Shown here piece after piece: positions 9,219 to 17,431 of a stretch of DNA of 64,000 bases (within the stretch, counting starts at the first letter, position 1; the number at the start of each line of letters is the position of its first letter). Position numbers and translations under genes: made by a program. The notes under the pieces were generated by a model. That model was given only the letters and a program-made list of their open reading frames with translations, was not told the DNA's origin and made no database searches. The DNA is from Actinomycetaceae bacterium (lineage in GTDB: Bacteria > Actinomycetota > Actinomycetes > Actinomycetales > Actinomycetaceae): contig JAUNAP010000002.1 of assembly GCA_030527545.1 (NCBI GenBank), positions 248,001 to 312,000 of the forward strand, in the 5' to 3' direction.

Positions 9219-9292
9219 GGCGGGGTAGCTCAGTTGGTGAGAGCGCACGACTCATAATCGTGAGGTCGCGGGTTCGAGTCCCGCCCCCGCTA
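9219..9292 (+). tRNA. tRNA-Met (CAT), probably elongator
   Basis: This 74-nt cloverleaf has anticodon CAT at 9253-9255 in loop CTCATAA. Pair 1-72 is G-T. It lacks the three consecutive G-C pairs of the initiator anticodon stem. A CAT anticodon could also be tRNA-Ile2 (lysidine), but the Thr-Met-rpmG order is the usual actinobacterial position of elongator tRNA-Met. Confidence 0.88.
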
Positions 9293-9343
9293 CGTTTCAT
9301 GTCCGTACATCCAGCCTCGGGCTGGCGACAAGTGAGGTATCAG

Positions 9344-9514
9344 GTGGCTTCCAAGACTTCTGACGTCCGCCCCAAGATCACGCTGGCGTGCTCCGAGTGC
9401 AAGGAGCGCAACTACATCACGAAGAAGAACCGTCGTAACAACCCCGACCGGCTCGAGCTGCAGAAGTACTGCCCGCGCTGCCACAAGTCGACGGCTCACA
9501 AGGAAACCCGCTAA
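9344..9514 (+). CDS. rpmG: 50S ribosomal protein L33
   Basis: This 56-residue large-subunit protein keeps both zinc-type CXXC pairs (CSEC and CPRC), so it is the zinc-binding (C+) form. The start is GTG 9344, reading [14 protein letters not shown], after an AGTGAGG ribosome site. The frame is open further upstream through the tRNA-Met gene, which is not coding. In actinobacteria rpmG lies just upstream of the murB/secE/nusG neighbourhood; here about 15 kb separates it from secE. Confidence 0.95.
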   Translation: MASKTSDVRPKITLACSECKERNYITKKNRRNNPDRLELQKYCPRCHKSTAHKETR

Positions 9515-9530
9515 AGGCGGTTTCGACACC

Positions 9531-9557
9531 AAGCCCGGCACCGAAGGTGCCGGGCTT
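9531..9557 (+). terminator. rho-independent terminator of rpmG
   Basis: A perfect 12-bp stem (AAGCCCGGCACC with GGTGCCGGGCTT) with a GAA loop is followed by TTG. It lies 16 bases after the rpmG stop. Confidence 0.9.
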
Positions 9558-9589
9558 TTGCGTGCCGCACAGGGGCGGTCAGACAGCCG

Positions 9590-9618
9590 TTGACATGACG
9601 TACTCGTGTAAGTAATCC
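9590..9618 (+). promoter_or_regulatory. putative promoter of the 9.7-kb locus
   Basis: TTGACA (9590-9595), a 17-base spacer and TAATCC (9613-9618). The -10 is overlapped by an inverted repeat (AAT-CTCCT-CTT-AGGAG-ATT, 9614-9633, one bulged C) that could be an operator. The transcript would start a few bases before a good ribosome site at 9658-9665. Confidence 0.5.
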
Positions 9619-9666
9619 TCCTCTTAGGAGATTCCTTCTGTTTTGTAACGACGACCAAGGAGAGGT

Positions 9667-9726
9667 ATGAAACGCTTCTTGATCGCTCTGCCCGCCCTCT
9701 CGTTGCGGTATCACGTCAGTGCCTAG
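9667..9726 (+). CDS. 19-residue signal-peptide-like ORF
   Basis: A strong ribosome site (AAGGAGAGG, 9658-9665 region) precedes ATG 9667, which opens a 19-codon frame reading MKRFLIALPALSLRYHVSA and stopping at TAG 9726. The start looks like a bacterial signal peptide: basic N terminus, then a short hydrophobic core. It ends before any cleavage site, and the stop overlaps the ribosome site of the next gene. It may be a regulatory leader peptide or the 5' stump of a deleted secreted-protein gene. No function is assigned. Confidence 0.45.
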   Translation: MKRFLIALPALSLRYHVSA

Positions 9727-9735
9727 GAGGGGATC

Positions 9736-10113
9736 GTGACGGTGACGATTTCGATTCCCGCCGGTTATTCCGATGCGGAGCTTGACGCCCTCGAGGCGGA
9801 TTTGCTGGCTGCCTACTCTCGGCCCGAGGACGTCGAGGAGCCGACAGCCCGCGCGGTCGCCACCCACGTGGGGGAGGCCATCATCGCTCGCGTCGGTGGC
9901 GTGTGGGCCGATCCGGTCGAGATCGGGATAGTCGACGAGAGCCTGAGCGGGGCCGAGATCCACGCCTTGGGGCTCGATGCTCCCGTTGTCTGGCGCGAGG
10001 ATGCGGGCGCGGCCGACGTCGTGGCTACCGCCGCGCGCTTGGCGGTCGACGTTCGCGAGGGATCGTGGCTGCGGGCCCTCGTTGTCTCCGCCGGCGCCGC
10101 CTCGAGTGCGTAG
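9736..10113 (+). CDS. hypothetical acidic protein
   Basis: This gene encodes 125 residues from GTG 9736, preceded by TAGGAGGGGATC. I do not recognise the family. It is soluble, acidic and Ala-rich, with an amphipathic N-terminal helix (DAELDALEADLLAAYS), a central THVGEAIIARVGGVWADPVE segment resembling the GE..I...GG.W pattern seen in several uncharacterised bacterial proteins, and a C-terminal Ala/Val-rich helix. No signal peptide. It follows the 19-codon ORF by 9 bases and ends convergently about 55 bases from the polyol dehydrogenase gene. Codon use is ordinary for the window. Confidence 0.65.
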   Translation: MTVTISIPAGYSDAELDALEADLLAAYSRPEDVEEPTARAVATHVGEAIIARVGGVWADPVEIGIVDESLSGAEIHALGLDAPVVWREDAGAADVVATAARLAVDVREGSWLRALVVSAGAASSA

Positions 10114-10167
10114 AGAAAGACCGCGGCGGCGGCCAGGGATTTCCGGTAGCCGCCGCGGGTGCTTGTC

Positions 10168-11622
10168 CTAGCTTGCGAGAGTACGCATGAGAGAGCGGAC
10201 CCCGTCGCGTTCGAGGCGCTCCCACGCATCGCGGAAGGCCTCGATGAAGACTGTGGCCTCGCCGAGGGAGCCGAAGATCTGCTCGAGACCGAGGAAGGCC
10301 TCGGGGACTTGAGCGCGATCTGCGCAGCGGGCGGCTTCGCTCAGCGGCCCGGCTGCCTGGTCGTCGAGGAGGATTTCGCTGCCATCCTCGGCACGCCCGC
10401 GCACCCCCGCCGCCCAGGCCGCGCACATCGCCGCGGCGATGGAGACGTCGCGCCCGGCGACCAGGTTGTCGCGCGCCGCCCCGAGAACGAATTTCGGCAT
10501 GCGGTCGGAGGCATCTTGGGCAAGTCGCGCGAGCGTGTCGGCGATGGAGGCGTTGGAGAACCTTTCGAAGAGGGTATCGACGTAGGTGTCGAGATCGATG
10601 CCCGGAACCGGCGCGAGCGTGGGGCGAGCCTCCCGCTCAAGATAGGCGCGCGTGATAGCAGCCACGTCGGCATCCACGGCCGCCTCGTGAGCGTAGACGA
10701 GCGGAATGAGGCGTCCCCAGTGGGCGAGCGACTGGTGGGCGGCGTTGAGGAGACGCAGCTTCATGAGCTCGTAGGGGCGTACGTCGTCGACGATTTGCAC
10801 ACCGGCATCTTCGAGGGGCGGACGCGTGTCGGTGAAGCGGTCCTCGAGGACCCACTGTTCGAACGGCTCGGCGGTCACCGGCACGGCGTCGTCGACCTCA
10901 AGGCGTTCGCGAACGAACTCCCGGTCGGCGTCGGTGGTCACCGGAGTGATCCGGTCGACCATGGAGTTGGGGAAGGCGACGGCGTCGTCGATCCACGCCG
11001 CCAGCTCGTTATCGAAGAGGCGCGCCTGGCCGACGACAGCGGTGTGGGCGATGTGGCCGTTGCCGGGGAGATTATCGCAAGATACGACCGTGAACGGTGC
11101 GATGCCGGCCTCGCGGCGGCGCCGCAGCCCCTCGACGATGTAGCCGAAAACGCCGGCGGGTTGGCGAGGGTCGGCGGCGTCGCGACGGGTCGTCTCGGTG
11201 GCCACGAATGCTCCGGTCGCGTCGTCGACGGGGTAGCCGCCCTCCGTCACCGTCAGCGACACGACGTGGGTGTTTGGGCTCGCTAGCAGATCGAGGACGG
11301 CTTGTCCTTCCTCGGGCGCATACAGCATGTCGGTGACTGAGCCGATGACGGTGGGCGAGAAGTGGCCGTCGGGATGCTTAAGAACGAGCGTGTAGGCGCC
11401 GGCCTGTGCGCGCAGGGCATCGCGCATCCGCTTATCGGCCTCCATGACGCCCACGCCGACGATTCCCCAGCCGCGCGCCTTGCCGGCTCGGGCTAGGCGG
11501 TCGATGTACATGGCCTGGTGGGCCCGGTGGAAGTTGCCCATCCCGAAGTGGACGATTCCGTGGCCGAGGGTGTCGCGATCGTAGCTGGGGGCAATATCGG
11601 AGTGAAGCGGTGCAGTGGTCAT
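10168..11622 (-). CDS. mannitol 2-dehydrogenase family (polyol/hexuronate) oxidoreductase
   Basis: This 484-residue protein belongs to the long-chain mannitol dehydrogenase family (mannitol 2-dehydrogenase, fructuronate reductase), NAD-dependent enzymes that interconvert polyols and ketoses. Near the N terminus is GIVHFGMGNFHRAHQAMYI, the nucleotide-binding start. The active-site lysine is in MKLRLLNAAHQSLAHWG. The segment NGHIAHTAVV and the SMVDRITP stretch (normally NSMVDRITPAT) are family hallmarks. ATG 11622 has a GAAGGAG ribosome site six bases away. It lies 18 bases downstream of the MFS permease gene, so the pair is one transport/oxidation operon. The exact polyol is unknown. Confidence 0.88.
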   Translation of the reverse strand: MTTAPLHSDIAPSYDRDTLGHGIVHFGMGNFHRAHQAMYIDRLARAGKARGWGIVGVGVMEADKRMRDALRAQAGAYTLVLKHPDGHFSPTVIGSVTDMLYAPEEGQAVLDLLASPNTHVVSLTVTEGGYPVDDATGAFVATETTRRDAADPRQPAGVFGYIVEGLRRRREAGIAPFTVVSCDNLPGNGHIAHTAVVGQARLFDNELAAWIDDAVAFPNSMVDRITPVTTDADREFVRERLEVDDAVPVTAEPFEQWVLEDRFTDTRPPLEDAGVQIVDDVRPYELMKLRLLNAAHQSLAHWGRLIPLVYAHEAAVDADVAAITRAYLEREARPTLAPVPGIDLDTYVDTLFERFSNASIADTLARLAQDASDRMPKFVLGAARDNLVAGRDVSIAAAMCAAWAAGVRGRAEDGSEILLDDQAAGPLSEAARCADRAQVPEAFLGLEQIFGSLGEATVFIEAFRDAWERLERDGVRSLMRTLAS

Positions 11623-11640
11623 GACTAACTCCTTCGTAGG

Positions 11641-12924
11641 TCAGTGGGAAAGGGAGGCGGTTCGACCCGCGCGACGTACCTCGCGCGGATCGAGGGGGTG
11701 GCGCATGAGGAAGAGGAGGAGGCAGGAGACGACGTAGAGTCCCGCGAGCGTGTAGGCGACGGCCGCGTATCCGCCCGGCGTGGACACGAGCGCGGTGACG
11801 ATGGCCGGGCCGACGAAAGCGCCGAGGCCCGCGCCGAGGTTCAAGATCGCGAGAGCGTTGGCTGTTTCTGGCGCCGCGTGGGCCATGATGAGCGGGGTGG
11901 TCGGCACGTGCGCGGACAAGCCGATCCCCATCCCGATCATGCCGATGGCGACGAGGAAGAAGTTGGGGCCGGCGGCGAAGGGGACGAGGTAGAGGTAGAC
12001 GAGCGAGGCGGCACACAGGGGCGTGGCGAACACTTGGAGGGTGCGGTGCCACCCGATGCGGTCCCCGGCGATCCCCCAGGCGACGTCGCCGACGATACAG
12101 GCGACGCCGAAGATGGTGAATTCGGTGATGGCGAGTGCCTGATCCATGCCGTGAACGCGGCTGATGTAGAGGAGATAGAAGGCCTGGAGTCCGTATTGGC
12201 CCGAGAGGTTGATGATCTTGATGATCCCGCCGACGCCGACTTTCGGGCGCCGCCAGGTGAGCGACACTCCGTGCGCGAGGGCGTGGAAGACGGAGATGCC
12301 CTTCGTTTCGTTGGCTTTGGGGGCTTTGCGCAGGAAGAGGAGGGTGGCGATACCGCCGGCGGCGGCAAGCACCCAGCCGACCCACAGGGTGGAGACGCCG
12401 CCGAAGTGGGGAAGCAGGATGGAAGACAGCCACGCCCCGATGGTCTGCATGCCCAGGGAGAAGGCGAACCAGAACCACCCCGACGCGGAGGACTGGTGGG
12501 CGGGTGCGGTGACGAGCATCATCCATGTGAGGAAGCCGTAGGCGAGCATGGGGTAGCCGAATCCGCGTAGCCCGTAGAAGAGCATGAGGAGGGCGAGGGA
12601 GTGGTGGGTGAGGCCGATGGTGATGAAGAGCGCGTCGAAGACGAGGAAGGATACGAGGCCGATCTCCATCACTCGTTTCGGCCCGATGGCGTCGCACAGG
12701 GCTCCCGAGCAGAAGGCGGCGACGGCGACGACGATGCCGTAGGCGGTGTAGACGCCTGAGGCTTGCGCGGCCGTGTAACCGATGGTCGTGTGCAGGTAGT
12801 CGGTGATCCACACGGCCTCGATGCCGTCGCCGATGACGAAGAGGACGACGGCGAGGAGACCGGGGCCGGCGTGGGTGGGAAAACGTAGTCGCTCGGCGAG
12901 TCGAGCTGGGTTCGAAGGCATCAT
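11641..12924 (-). CDS. MFS transporter, probable polyol permease
   Basis: This protein of about 427 residues has 12 hydrophobic helices. Between helices 2 and 3 is a CDAIGPKRVME loop resembling the MFS G-X3-D-X2-G-R motif. I chose ATG 12924 (MMPSNPARL), which has CGGAG six bases upstream, over an in-frame GTG at 12951. It shares an operon with the mannitol-dehydrogenase family gene and lies downstream of a DeoR regulator on the same strand, an arrangement like the ribitol and arabinitol operons. I infer sugar-alcohol uptake by proton symport. The C-terminal tail is short and basic. Confidence 0.85.
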   Translation of the reverse strand: MMPSNPARLAERLRFPTHAGPGLLAVVLFVIGDGIEAVWITDYLHTTIGYTAAQASGVYTAYGIVVAVAAFCSGALCDAIGPKRVMEIGLVSFLVFDALFITIGLTHHSLALLMLFYGLRGFGYPMLAYGFLTWMMLVTAPAHQSSASGWFWFAFSLGMQTIGAWLSSILLPHFGGVSTLWVGWVLAAAGGIATLLFLRKAPKANETKGISVFHALAHGVSLTWRRPKVGVGGIIKIINLSGQYGLQAFYLLYISRVHGMDQALAITEFTIFGVACIVGDVAWGIAGDRIGWHRTLQVFATPLCAASLVYLYLVPFAAGPNFFLVAIGMIGMGIGLSAHVPTTPLIMAHAAPETANALAILNLGAGLGAFVGPAIVTALVSTPGGYAAVAYTLAGLYVVSCLLLFLMRHPLDPREVRRAGRTASLSH

Positions 12925-13135
12925 TGAAACTCCGAGGTAGGGCGATTCCACAACGCGGTGGACCTGTCTTTCTTATGCTCGCCGAGTACGGGGCGGGCAG
13001 ATACGTGGACTCCTCACAGTTTTTTGACCGATGTGTGTGGGATTTCGGGCGGATCTCGGGCGCAGTGGCGTAAATTCCCGCCTTTCTGCGGAGGAGGTTG
13101 TGGGGGATGTGTGGCCGTAGCGTGACCGTTGTGTG

Positions 13136-13918
13136 TTAGACGCGGTGGAGCGGCGTATCCCCGCGCTCGATGAGGCGCGCGCGAGATGGCGAGAGTTCGA
13201 CGCCGGTGATTGCCAGACAAAACTGGTTGAGGTGGGCGAAGCGCACGAAGGAAGAGGCGCCGAACTTCGTGTGCGTGCCGACAAAGATTGCGCGCCTACT
13301 GGCCGAAATCGCTGCCCGTTTGGTCGCCGCTACCGCCGGATCGGGCGTGGAGAGGGCGCCGTCGTTACCCACCCCGTTTGTGCCGATGAAGGCGCAGTCG
13401 AGGGCGAGTTGGGTGAGCATGTCGAGCGCGAAGTGATCGACGACGCCCAAGGTCGCAGGACGCACGCGCCCGCCGAGAACGATAGCGGTGACGTGAGGGA
13501 GCTTCGCCGCGGCTGCGGCGCTGGTCAGCGAGGGAGTAACGATAGTCAGCGGCTGGCTGGAGGGGAGATGCTCGAGGATGAGGGATGGCAAATGTCCCTC
13601 GTCGATGTAGATCGTTTGGGCGTCGCCAAGACAAGACGCGGCCGCGGCCGCGATGCGTCGCTTCTGGGCGATGTCGCGGTCGGCACGTTGGTCGACGTCG
13701 GTTTCGAATCGGCTCGCATCGACGGCGCGCACGCTGCCGTAGGCGCGCGAGATCGCTCCTCGCCTTTCCAGTGCGCGCAGATCGCGTCTCGTCGTTTCCG
13801 CGGAGACGCCGAAGAGATCGGGCAGCGTGGCCACCGAAACGGAACCGCGCTCGCGGACGAGGGCGAGCAGGGCGCGTTGGCGGCGCTCTTTCTCTTCTTG
13901 ATTGCGTGCTCCCGACAT
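13136..13918 (-). CDS. DeoR-family transcriptional regulator
   Basis: This 260-residue protein has an N-terminal DeoR winged helix (residues ~10-60): RERGSVSVATLPDLFGVSAE, followed by TTRRDLRALERRGAI. The remainder is the sugar-phosphate-sensing DeoR C domain, with IYIDEGHLPSLILEHL, TIVTPSL and a late GTHTKFGASSFVRFA segment. It lies on the same strand 211 bases upstream of the polyol permease and dehydrogenase and probably represses them in response to a phosphorylated sugar. A TAGTGT -10 lies six bases before ATG 13918. It is divergent from purT. Confidence 0.9.
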   Translation of the reverse strand: MSGARNQEEKERRQRALLALVRERGSVSVATLPDLFGVSAETTRRDLRALERRGAISRAYGSVRAVDASRFETDVDQRADRDIAQKRRIAAAAASCLGDAQTIYIDEGHLPSLILEHLPSSQPLTIVTPSLTSAAAAAKLPHVTAIVLGGRVRPATLGVVDHFALDMLTQLALDCAFIGTNGVGNDGALSTPDPAVAATKRAAISASRRAIFVGTHTKFGASSFVRFAHLNQFCLAITGVELSPSRARLIERGDTPLHRV

Positions 13919-13924
13919 GCATCC

Positions 13925-13930
13925 ACACTA
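13925..13930 (-). promoter_or_regulatory. -10 element of the deoR-type gene (leaderless layout)
   Basis: Minus-strand TAGTGT, six bases (GGATGC), then ATG at 13918. There is no Shine-Dalgarno in between. Confidence 0.5.
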
Positions 13931-13992
13931 GCGCTCGAGGGGTACGGGTAGCAGGGCGCTAGGCTTGGGGTAGCCGAGCGAAAGGATATGCG

Positions 13993-15198
13993 GTGAAGGT
14001 GACGACGACGTTCGGGGCCGAGGGGACCACCCGGGTTTTGCTCATGGGGGCAGGCGAGTTGGGTAAGGAGGTGGCCATCGCGATGGCGCGCCTTGGGGTC
14101 GAGGTGCACGCGGCGGATCGCTACGCGGGGGCTCCCGCTCACGCTGTGGCGAGACCTCATGTTCTCGATATGACTGATGGGCAGGCCGTGCGTGAGCTTG
14201 TTGAGAGAGTCCGTCCGAGTCTCATCGTGCCCGAGATCGAGGCGCTTGCCACCGATACCCTTGTCGAGCTGGAGGCTGAGGGTGTGTGCGATGTCGCCCC
14301 GTGCGCGCGGGCGACGCGCCTGACGATGGATCGCGAAGGCATCCGCCGGCTCGCCGCCGAGGAGTTGGGGTTGCCGACGTCGCAGTATCGCTTCGCAAAC
14401 AGCGCCGAGGAGATTCGGGCTGCCCTGGAGGAGATCGGTACGCCCGCTTTCGTTAAGCCCGTCATGTCGTCCTCGGGCCACGGACAGTCGTTGGTGACTA
14501 GTGTGGAGGACGCCCAGGCGGCGTGGGATGGTGCGGTCAGCGGCGGGCGCGTGGGGGCCGCCCGTGTCATCGTCGAGCGGTTCGTCGACTTCGACTTCGA
14601 AATTACGCTTTTGACGGTTCGTGCCCTCGATCCGAGTACGGGCGAGGTTCGCACGCGCGTGTGCGAGCCGATCGGGCACCGTCAAAGTAGCGGCGATTAT
14701 GTCGAGTCGTGGCAGCCGCAGGACATGAGTGCGCTTGCTCGTCGCCGCGCGAGCGAGGTGGCCTCTACGGTGGTCGACGCGCTCGGGGGCCGGGGCCTGT
14801 TCGGAGTCGAGCTGTTCGTGTGCGGCGACGACGTTATCTTCTCTGAGGTTTCGCCGCGGCCACACGACACGGGACTCGTCACGCTGTGCTCCCAGCGTCT
14901 CAGTGAGTTCGAGCTGCACGCGCGCGCCCTTCTCGGCCTGCCGGTCGATGTGTCGCTGGTCGCTCCCGCGGCGTCCGCGGTCGTCAAAGCGCCCGCCGAC
15001 GTCGAGGGGCCCGCCGGGGTCTGCGGGGTCGGTGAGGCTCTGGCGATGCCCGGCGTCGACGTGCGGGTATTTGGTAAGCCTGAGGCCCACGCGGGTCGAC
15101 GCATGGGGGTTGCACTCGCGCGCGGGGAAAGCGTCGAGGAGGCGCGGCGCCGGGCGCAGGCGGCGGCGGCCGCGATGAGCGTGAAGGCCATTGGGTGA
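13993..15198 (+). CDS. purT: formate-dependent phosphoribosylglycinamide formyltransferase
   Basis: This 401-residue ATP-grasp enzyme formylates glycinamide ribonucleotide from formate and ATP in purine synthesis. The N-terminal fold has [20 protein letters not shown], and the nucleotide-binding part has [14 protein letters not shown] (the ATP-grasp lysine and Gly-rich loop) and [20 protein letters not shown] with the Mg-binding acids. HDTGLVTL is the usual substrate loop. Length matches the family. The start is GTG 13993 with AAAGGA upstream. It stands alone, divergent from the DeoR gene. PurT does not need folate, which fits a formate-producing metabolism. Confidence 0.95.
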   Translation: MKVTTTFGAEGTTRVLLMGAGELGKEVAIAMARLGVEVHAADRYAGAPAHAVARPHVLDMTDGQAVRELVERVRPSLIVPEIEALATDTLVELEAEGVCDVAPCARATRLTMDREGIRRLAAEELGLPTSQYRFANSAEEIRAALEEIGTPAFVKPVMSSSGHGQSLVTSVEDAQAAWDGAVSGGRVGAARVIVERFVDFDFEITLLTVRALDPSTGEVRTRVCEPIGHRQSSGDYVESWQPQDMSALARRRASEVASTVVDALGGRGLFGVELFVCGDDVIFSEVSPRPHDTGLVTLCSQRLSEFELHARALLGLPVDVSLVAPAASAVVKAPADVEGPAGVCGVGEALAMPGVDVRVFGKPEAHAGRRMGVALARGESVEEARRRAQAAAAAMSVKAIG

Positions 15199-15309
15199 AG
15201 TATGGCGTAACTAACTGAGGTGGCTCTCACTACTCGCTCATTCTGGAATTGATCCATAAACTTGGTGCGTCCCAAAAGGTAACGACATGAACGCAACCAA
15301 GGAGCCGTC

Positions 15310-15873
15310 ATGAACCTCATGAATACCCGCATCAAGCCGTTTCGTGCGACAGCGTTCCACAACGGTGAATTCGTCGACCTCACCGAGGCCGACGTCGCCG
15401 GCAAGTGGGCGATCTTCTTCTTTTACCCGGCCGATTTCTCCTTCGTGTGCCCGACGGAGCTCGGCGACCTGGCCGACCACTACGACGAACTGAATTCGCT
15501 CGGCGTCAAGGTCTACGCGGTCTCCACCGACACCCACTTCGTCCACAAGGCCTGGCATGAGGCCTCGGAGGAGGTCGGCAAGATCCGCTACTACATGCTC
15601 GGTGACCCCGCGGGTGAGATCACGAACAACTTCGAGAACATGCGCGAGGGCGTGGGCCTCGCCGATCGCGCGACCTATCTTGTCGACCCCTCGGGCACGA
15701 TCGTCTACATCGAATGCTCCTGCGAGGGCATCGGGCGCTCGGCCGACGAACTCGTGCGCAAGGTCAAGGCGGCCCAATACATTGCCGCACATCCGGGGGA
15801 GGTCTGCCCGGCCAAGTGGGAAGAGGGCGCGGACACCCTCACCCCCTCGCTCGACCTCGTTGGAAAGATCTAG
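15310..15873 (+). CDS. ahpC: alkyl hydroperoxide reductase subunit C (2-Cys peroxiredoxin)
   Basis: This 187-residue cytosolic peroxiredoxin reduces hydrogen peroxide and organic peroxides. The peroxidatic cysteine is Cys47 in YPADFSFVCPTE, and the resolving cysteine lies in HPGEVCPAKW near the C terminus. YAVSTDTHFVHKAWH is typical of the AhpC/Prx1 class. ATG 15310 has AAGGAG seven bases upstream. The ahpF start is five bases past the stop, so both are cotranscribed and AhpF should recycle it. I could not see a clear OxyR or other operator in the ~110 bases upstream. Confidence 0.97.
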   Translation: MNLMNTRIKPFRATAFHNGEFVDLTEADVAGKWAIFFFYPADFSFVCPTELGDLADHYDELNSLGVKVYAVSTDTHFVHKAWHEASEEVGKIRYYMLGDPAGEITNNFENMREGVGLADRATYLVDPSGTIVYIECSCEGIGRSADELVRKVKAAQYIAAHPGEVCPAKWEEGADTLTPSLDLVGKI

Positions 15874-15877
15874 CGGC

Positions 15878-17422
15878 ATGGCCGTACTCGATTCGACGCT
15901 GTCGGCTCAACTGAGACAGCTACTAACGAACCTGCGTCATCCCATCGAGCTACGGGTGAGCCTCGATGACTCGCCGGCTTCGGCGAAGGTAGAGGCCCTC
16001 ACCGGCGAGATCGCTCAGGCGAGCGAGCTCGTTTCGATCGTGGCGACCGAGCACGATCTCACCCCCTCGTTCGGTATCGCCCGGGCCGGTGAGGCCCGCG
16101 AGCCGGTGCGTTTCGCCGGACTGCCGCTTGGTCACGAGTTCTCCTCCCTCGTCCTTGCCCTCCTCCACGTAGGCGGGCATCCGGCGAAGATTTCCGAGCA
16201 GACCCGCCGTCTCATCGCTGAGATTGAGCCCTCGCGCGAGCTGACGACCTTCATGTCGCTCACGTGCACGAACTGCCCCGACGTCGTCCAGGCCCTGACG
16301 ACGATCGCGGCACTCAATCCCGGCGTGAGCCACCTCGTCATTGAGGGCTCTACGTTTCGCGACCTCGTGGAAGAACGCGGCGTCATGGCGGTACCGAGCG
16401 TGTGGGAGAACGGCGAGCTCATCCACTCCGGGCGCGCTGATTGTCACGAGCTTGCCGCGCTTCTCGCCGGCGACTCCCCTCGCGAACCCGTGCACGAGGC
16501 CGCCCCGTTCGACGTTCTTGTCGTGGGGGCTGGCCCCGCGGGAACGTCGGCGGCGGTCTATGCCGCACGTAAGGGCATCCGGGTCGGAGTTGTAGCCGGC
16601 CGGGTGGGCGGGCAGGTTCTCGATACCGATGCCATCGAGAACCACATTCCGCTCACGCGTACGTCCGGTCGCGAGGTCGCTCAGCGTATGCGGGAGCACC
16701 TGTCCGACTATGACATCTGGACGCATACGCCCGCCGAGGCTGTGGCCCTCACCCCGGGTGAGGAGTACCACGAGGTTGCTCTTTCCGACGGCACTGTCTT
16801 GAAGGCAAGACGCGTCATCATCGCAACGGGCGCCTCGTGGCGAACCCTTGGCGTAGCTGGCGAGGAGGAGTATCGCAACCACGGGGTGTCCTTCTGTCCC
16901 CACTGCGACGGTCCCTTCTTCGCGGGCAAGCGAGTCGCCGTCATCGGCGGGGGAAACTCAGGTGTGGAGGCCGCCCTCGATCTCGCCGGGATCGTCGAGC
17001 ACGTGACCCTCATCGAGTTCCTCGACGAGCTCAAGGCCGATGCTGTCCTCGTTGACGCGGCGCGGGCGCGGGAGAATATCGACATCGTCACGGGTGCACG
17101 GACTGAGGAGATCTCGGGGGATGGGTCGCAGGTGAAAGCGCTGAGCTACACCGATAGGGCCAGTGGGCAGACTCGGACGCTGGCGCTCGACGGCGTATTC
17201 GTCCAGATCGGCCTCATCCCGCAGACAGCGTGGCTTGAGGGCGCCCTCGAGATCAACGATCGCGGCGAGATCGTCGTCGACGAGCGTGGGGCCACCTCCG
17301 TTCCTGGCGTCTACGCCGCCGGTGACGTCACCGATGGCCCCTACAAGCAGATCGTCGTCGCCTACGGGCAGGGGGCCGCCGCATCCCTGGGTGCCTTCGA
17401 TTCGCTGCTGCGTCAGGCATAG
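15878..17422 (+). CDS. ahpF: alkyl hydroperoxide reductase subunit F
   Basis: This 514-residue NADH:peroxiredoxin oxidoreductase regenerates AhpC. The N-terminal tandem thioredoxin-like domain (~residues 1-195) holds the CXXC in SLTCTNCPDVVQAL. The thioredoxin-reductase-like part follows: FAD motif VVGAGPAGTSAAVYAARKG, redox CXXC in FCPHCDGPFFAGK and NAD motif AVIGGGNSGVEAA. The final GVYAAGDVTDGPYKQI binds FAD. The start is ATG 15878; the frame stays open upstream inside ahpC but is not coding there. Its TAG stop forms part of a -10-like hexamer for murB. Confidence 0.96.
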   Translation: MAVLDSTLSAQLRQLLTNLRHPIELRVSLDDSPASAKVEALTGEIAQASELVSIVATEHDLTPSFGIARAGEAREPVRFAGLPLGHEFSSLVLALLHVGGHPAKISEQTRRLIAEIEPSRELTTFMSLTCTNCPDVVQALTTIAALNPGVSHLVIEGSTFRDLVEERGVMAVPSVWENGELIHSGRADCHELAALLAGDSPREPVHEAAPFDVLVVGAGPAGTSAAVYAARKGIRVGVVAGRVGGQVLDTDAIENHIPLTRTSGREVAQRMREHLSDYDIWTHTPAEAVALTPGEEYHEVALSDGTVLKARRVIIATGASWRTLGVAGEEEYRNHGVSFCPHCDGPFFAGKRVAVIGGGNSGVEAALDLAGIVEHVTLIEFLDELKADAVLVDAARARENIDIVTGARTEEISGDGSQVKALSYTDRASGQTRTLALDGVFVQIGLIPQTAWLEGALEINDRGEIVVDERGATSVPGVYAAGDVTDGPYKQIVVAYGQGAAASLGAFDSLLRQA

Positions 17423-17425
17423 GAT
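17420..17425 (+). promoter_or_regulatory. -10 element of murB (leaderless layout)
   Basis: TAGGAT, which includes the ahpF stop codon, is followed by CGGGGC and then ATG 17432: a six-base gap. Confidence 0.5.
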
Positions 17426-17431
17426 CGGGGC

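Noticed and set aside
9219-9292. tRNA-Ile2 (lysidine) instead of tRNA-Met for the CAT anticodon
   Set aside because: The Thr-Met-rpmG order is conserved in actinobacteria; a sequence-based identity model would settle it.
13546-15090. 514-codon open frame on the minus strand
   Set aside because: It is antisense to purT and in another frame of the DeoR gene, both of which have clear family motifs.
15557-15877. 107-residue N-terminal extension of AhpF
   Set aside because: It lies wholly within ahpC in another frame; ATG 15878 gives the standard AhpF length and start.
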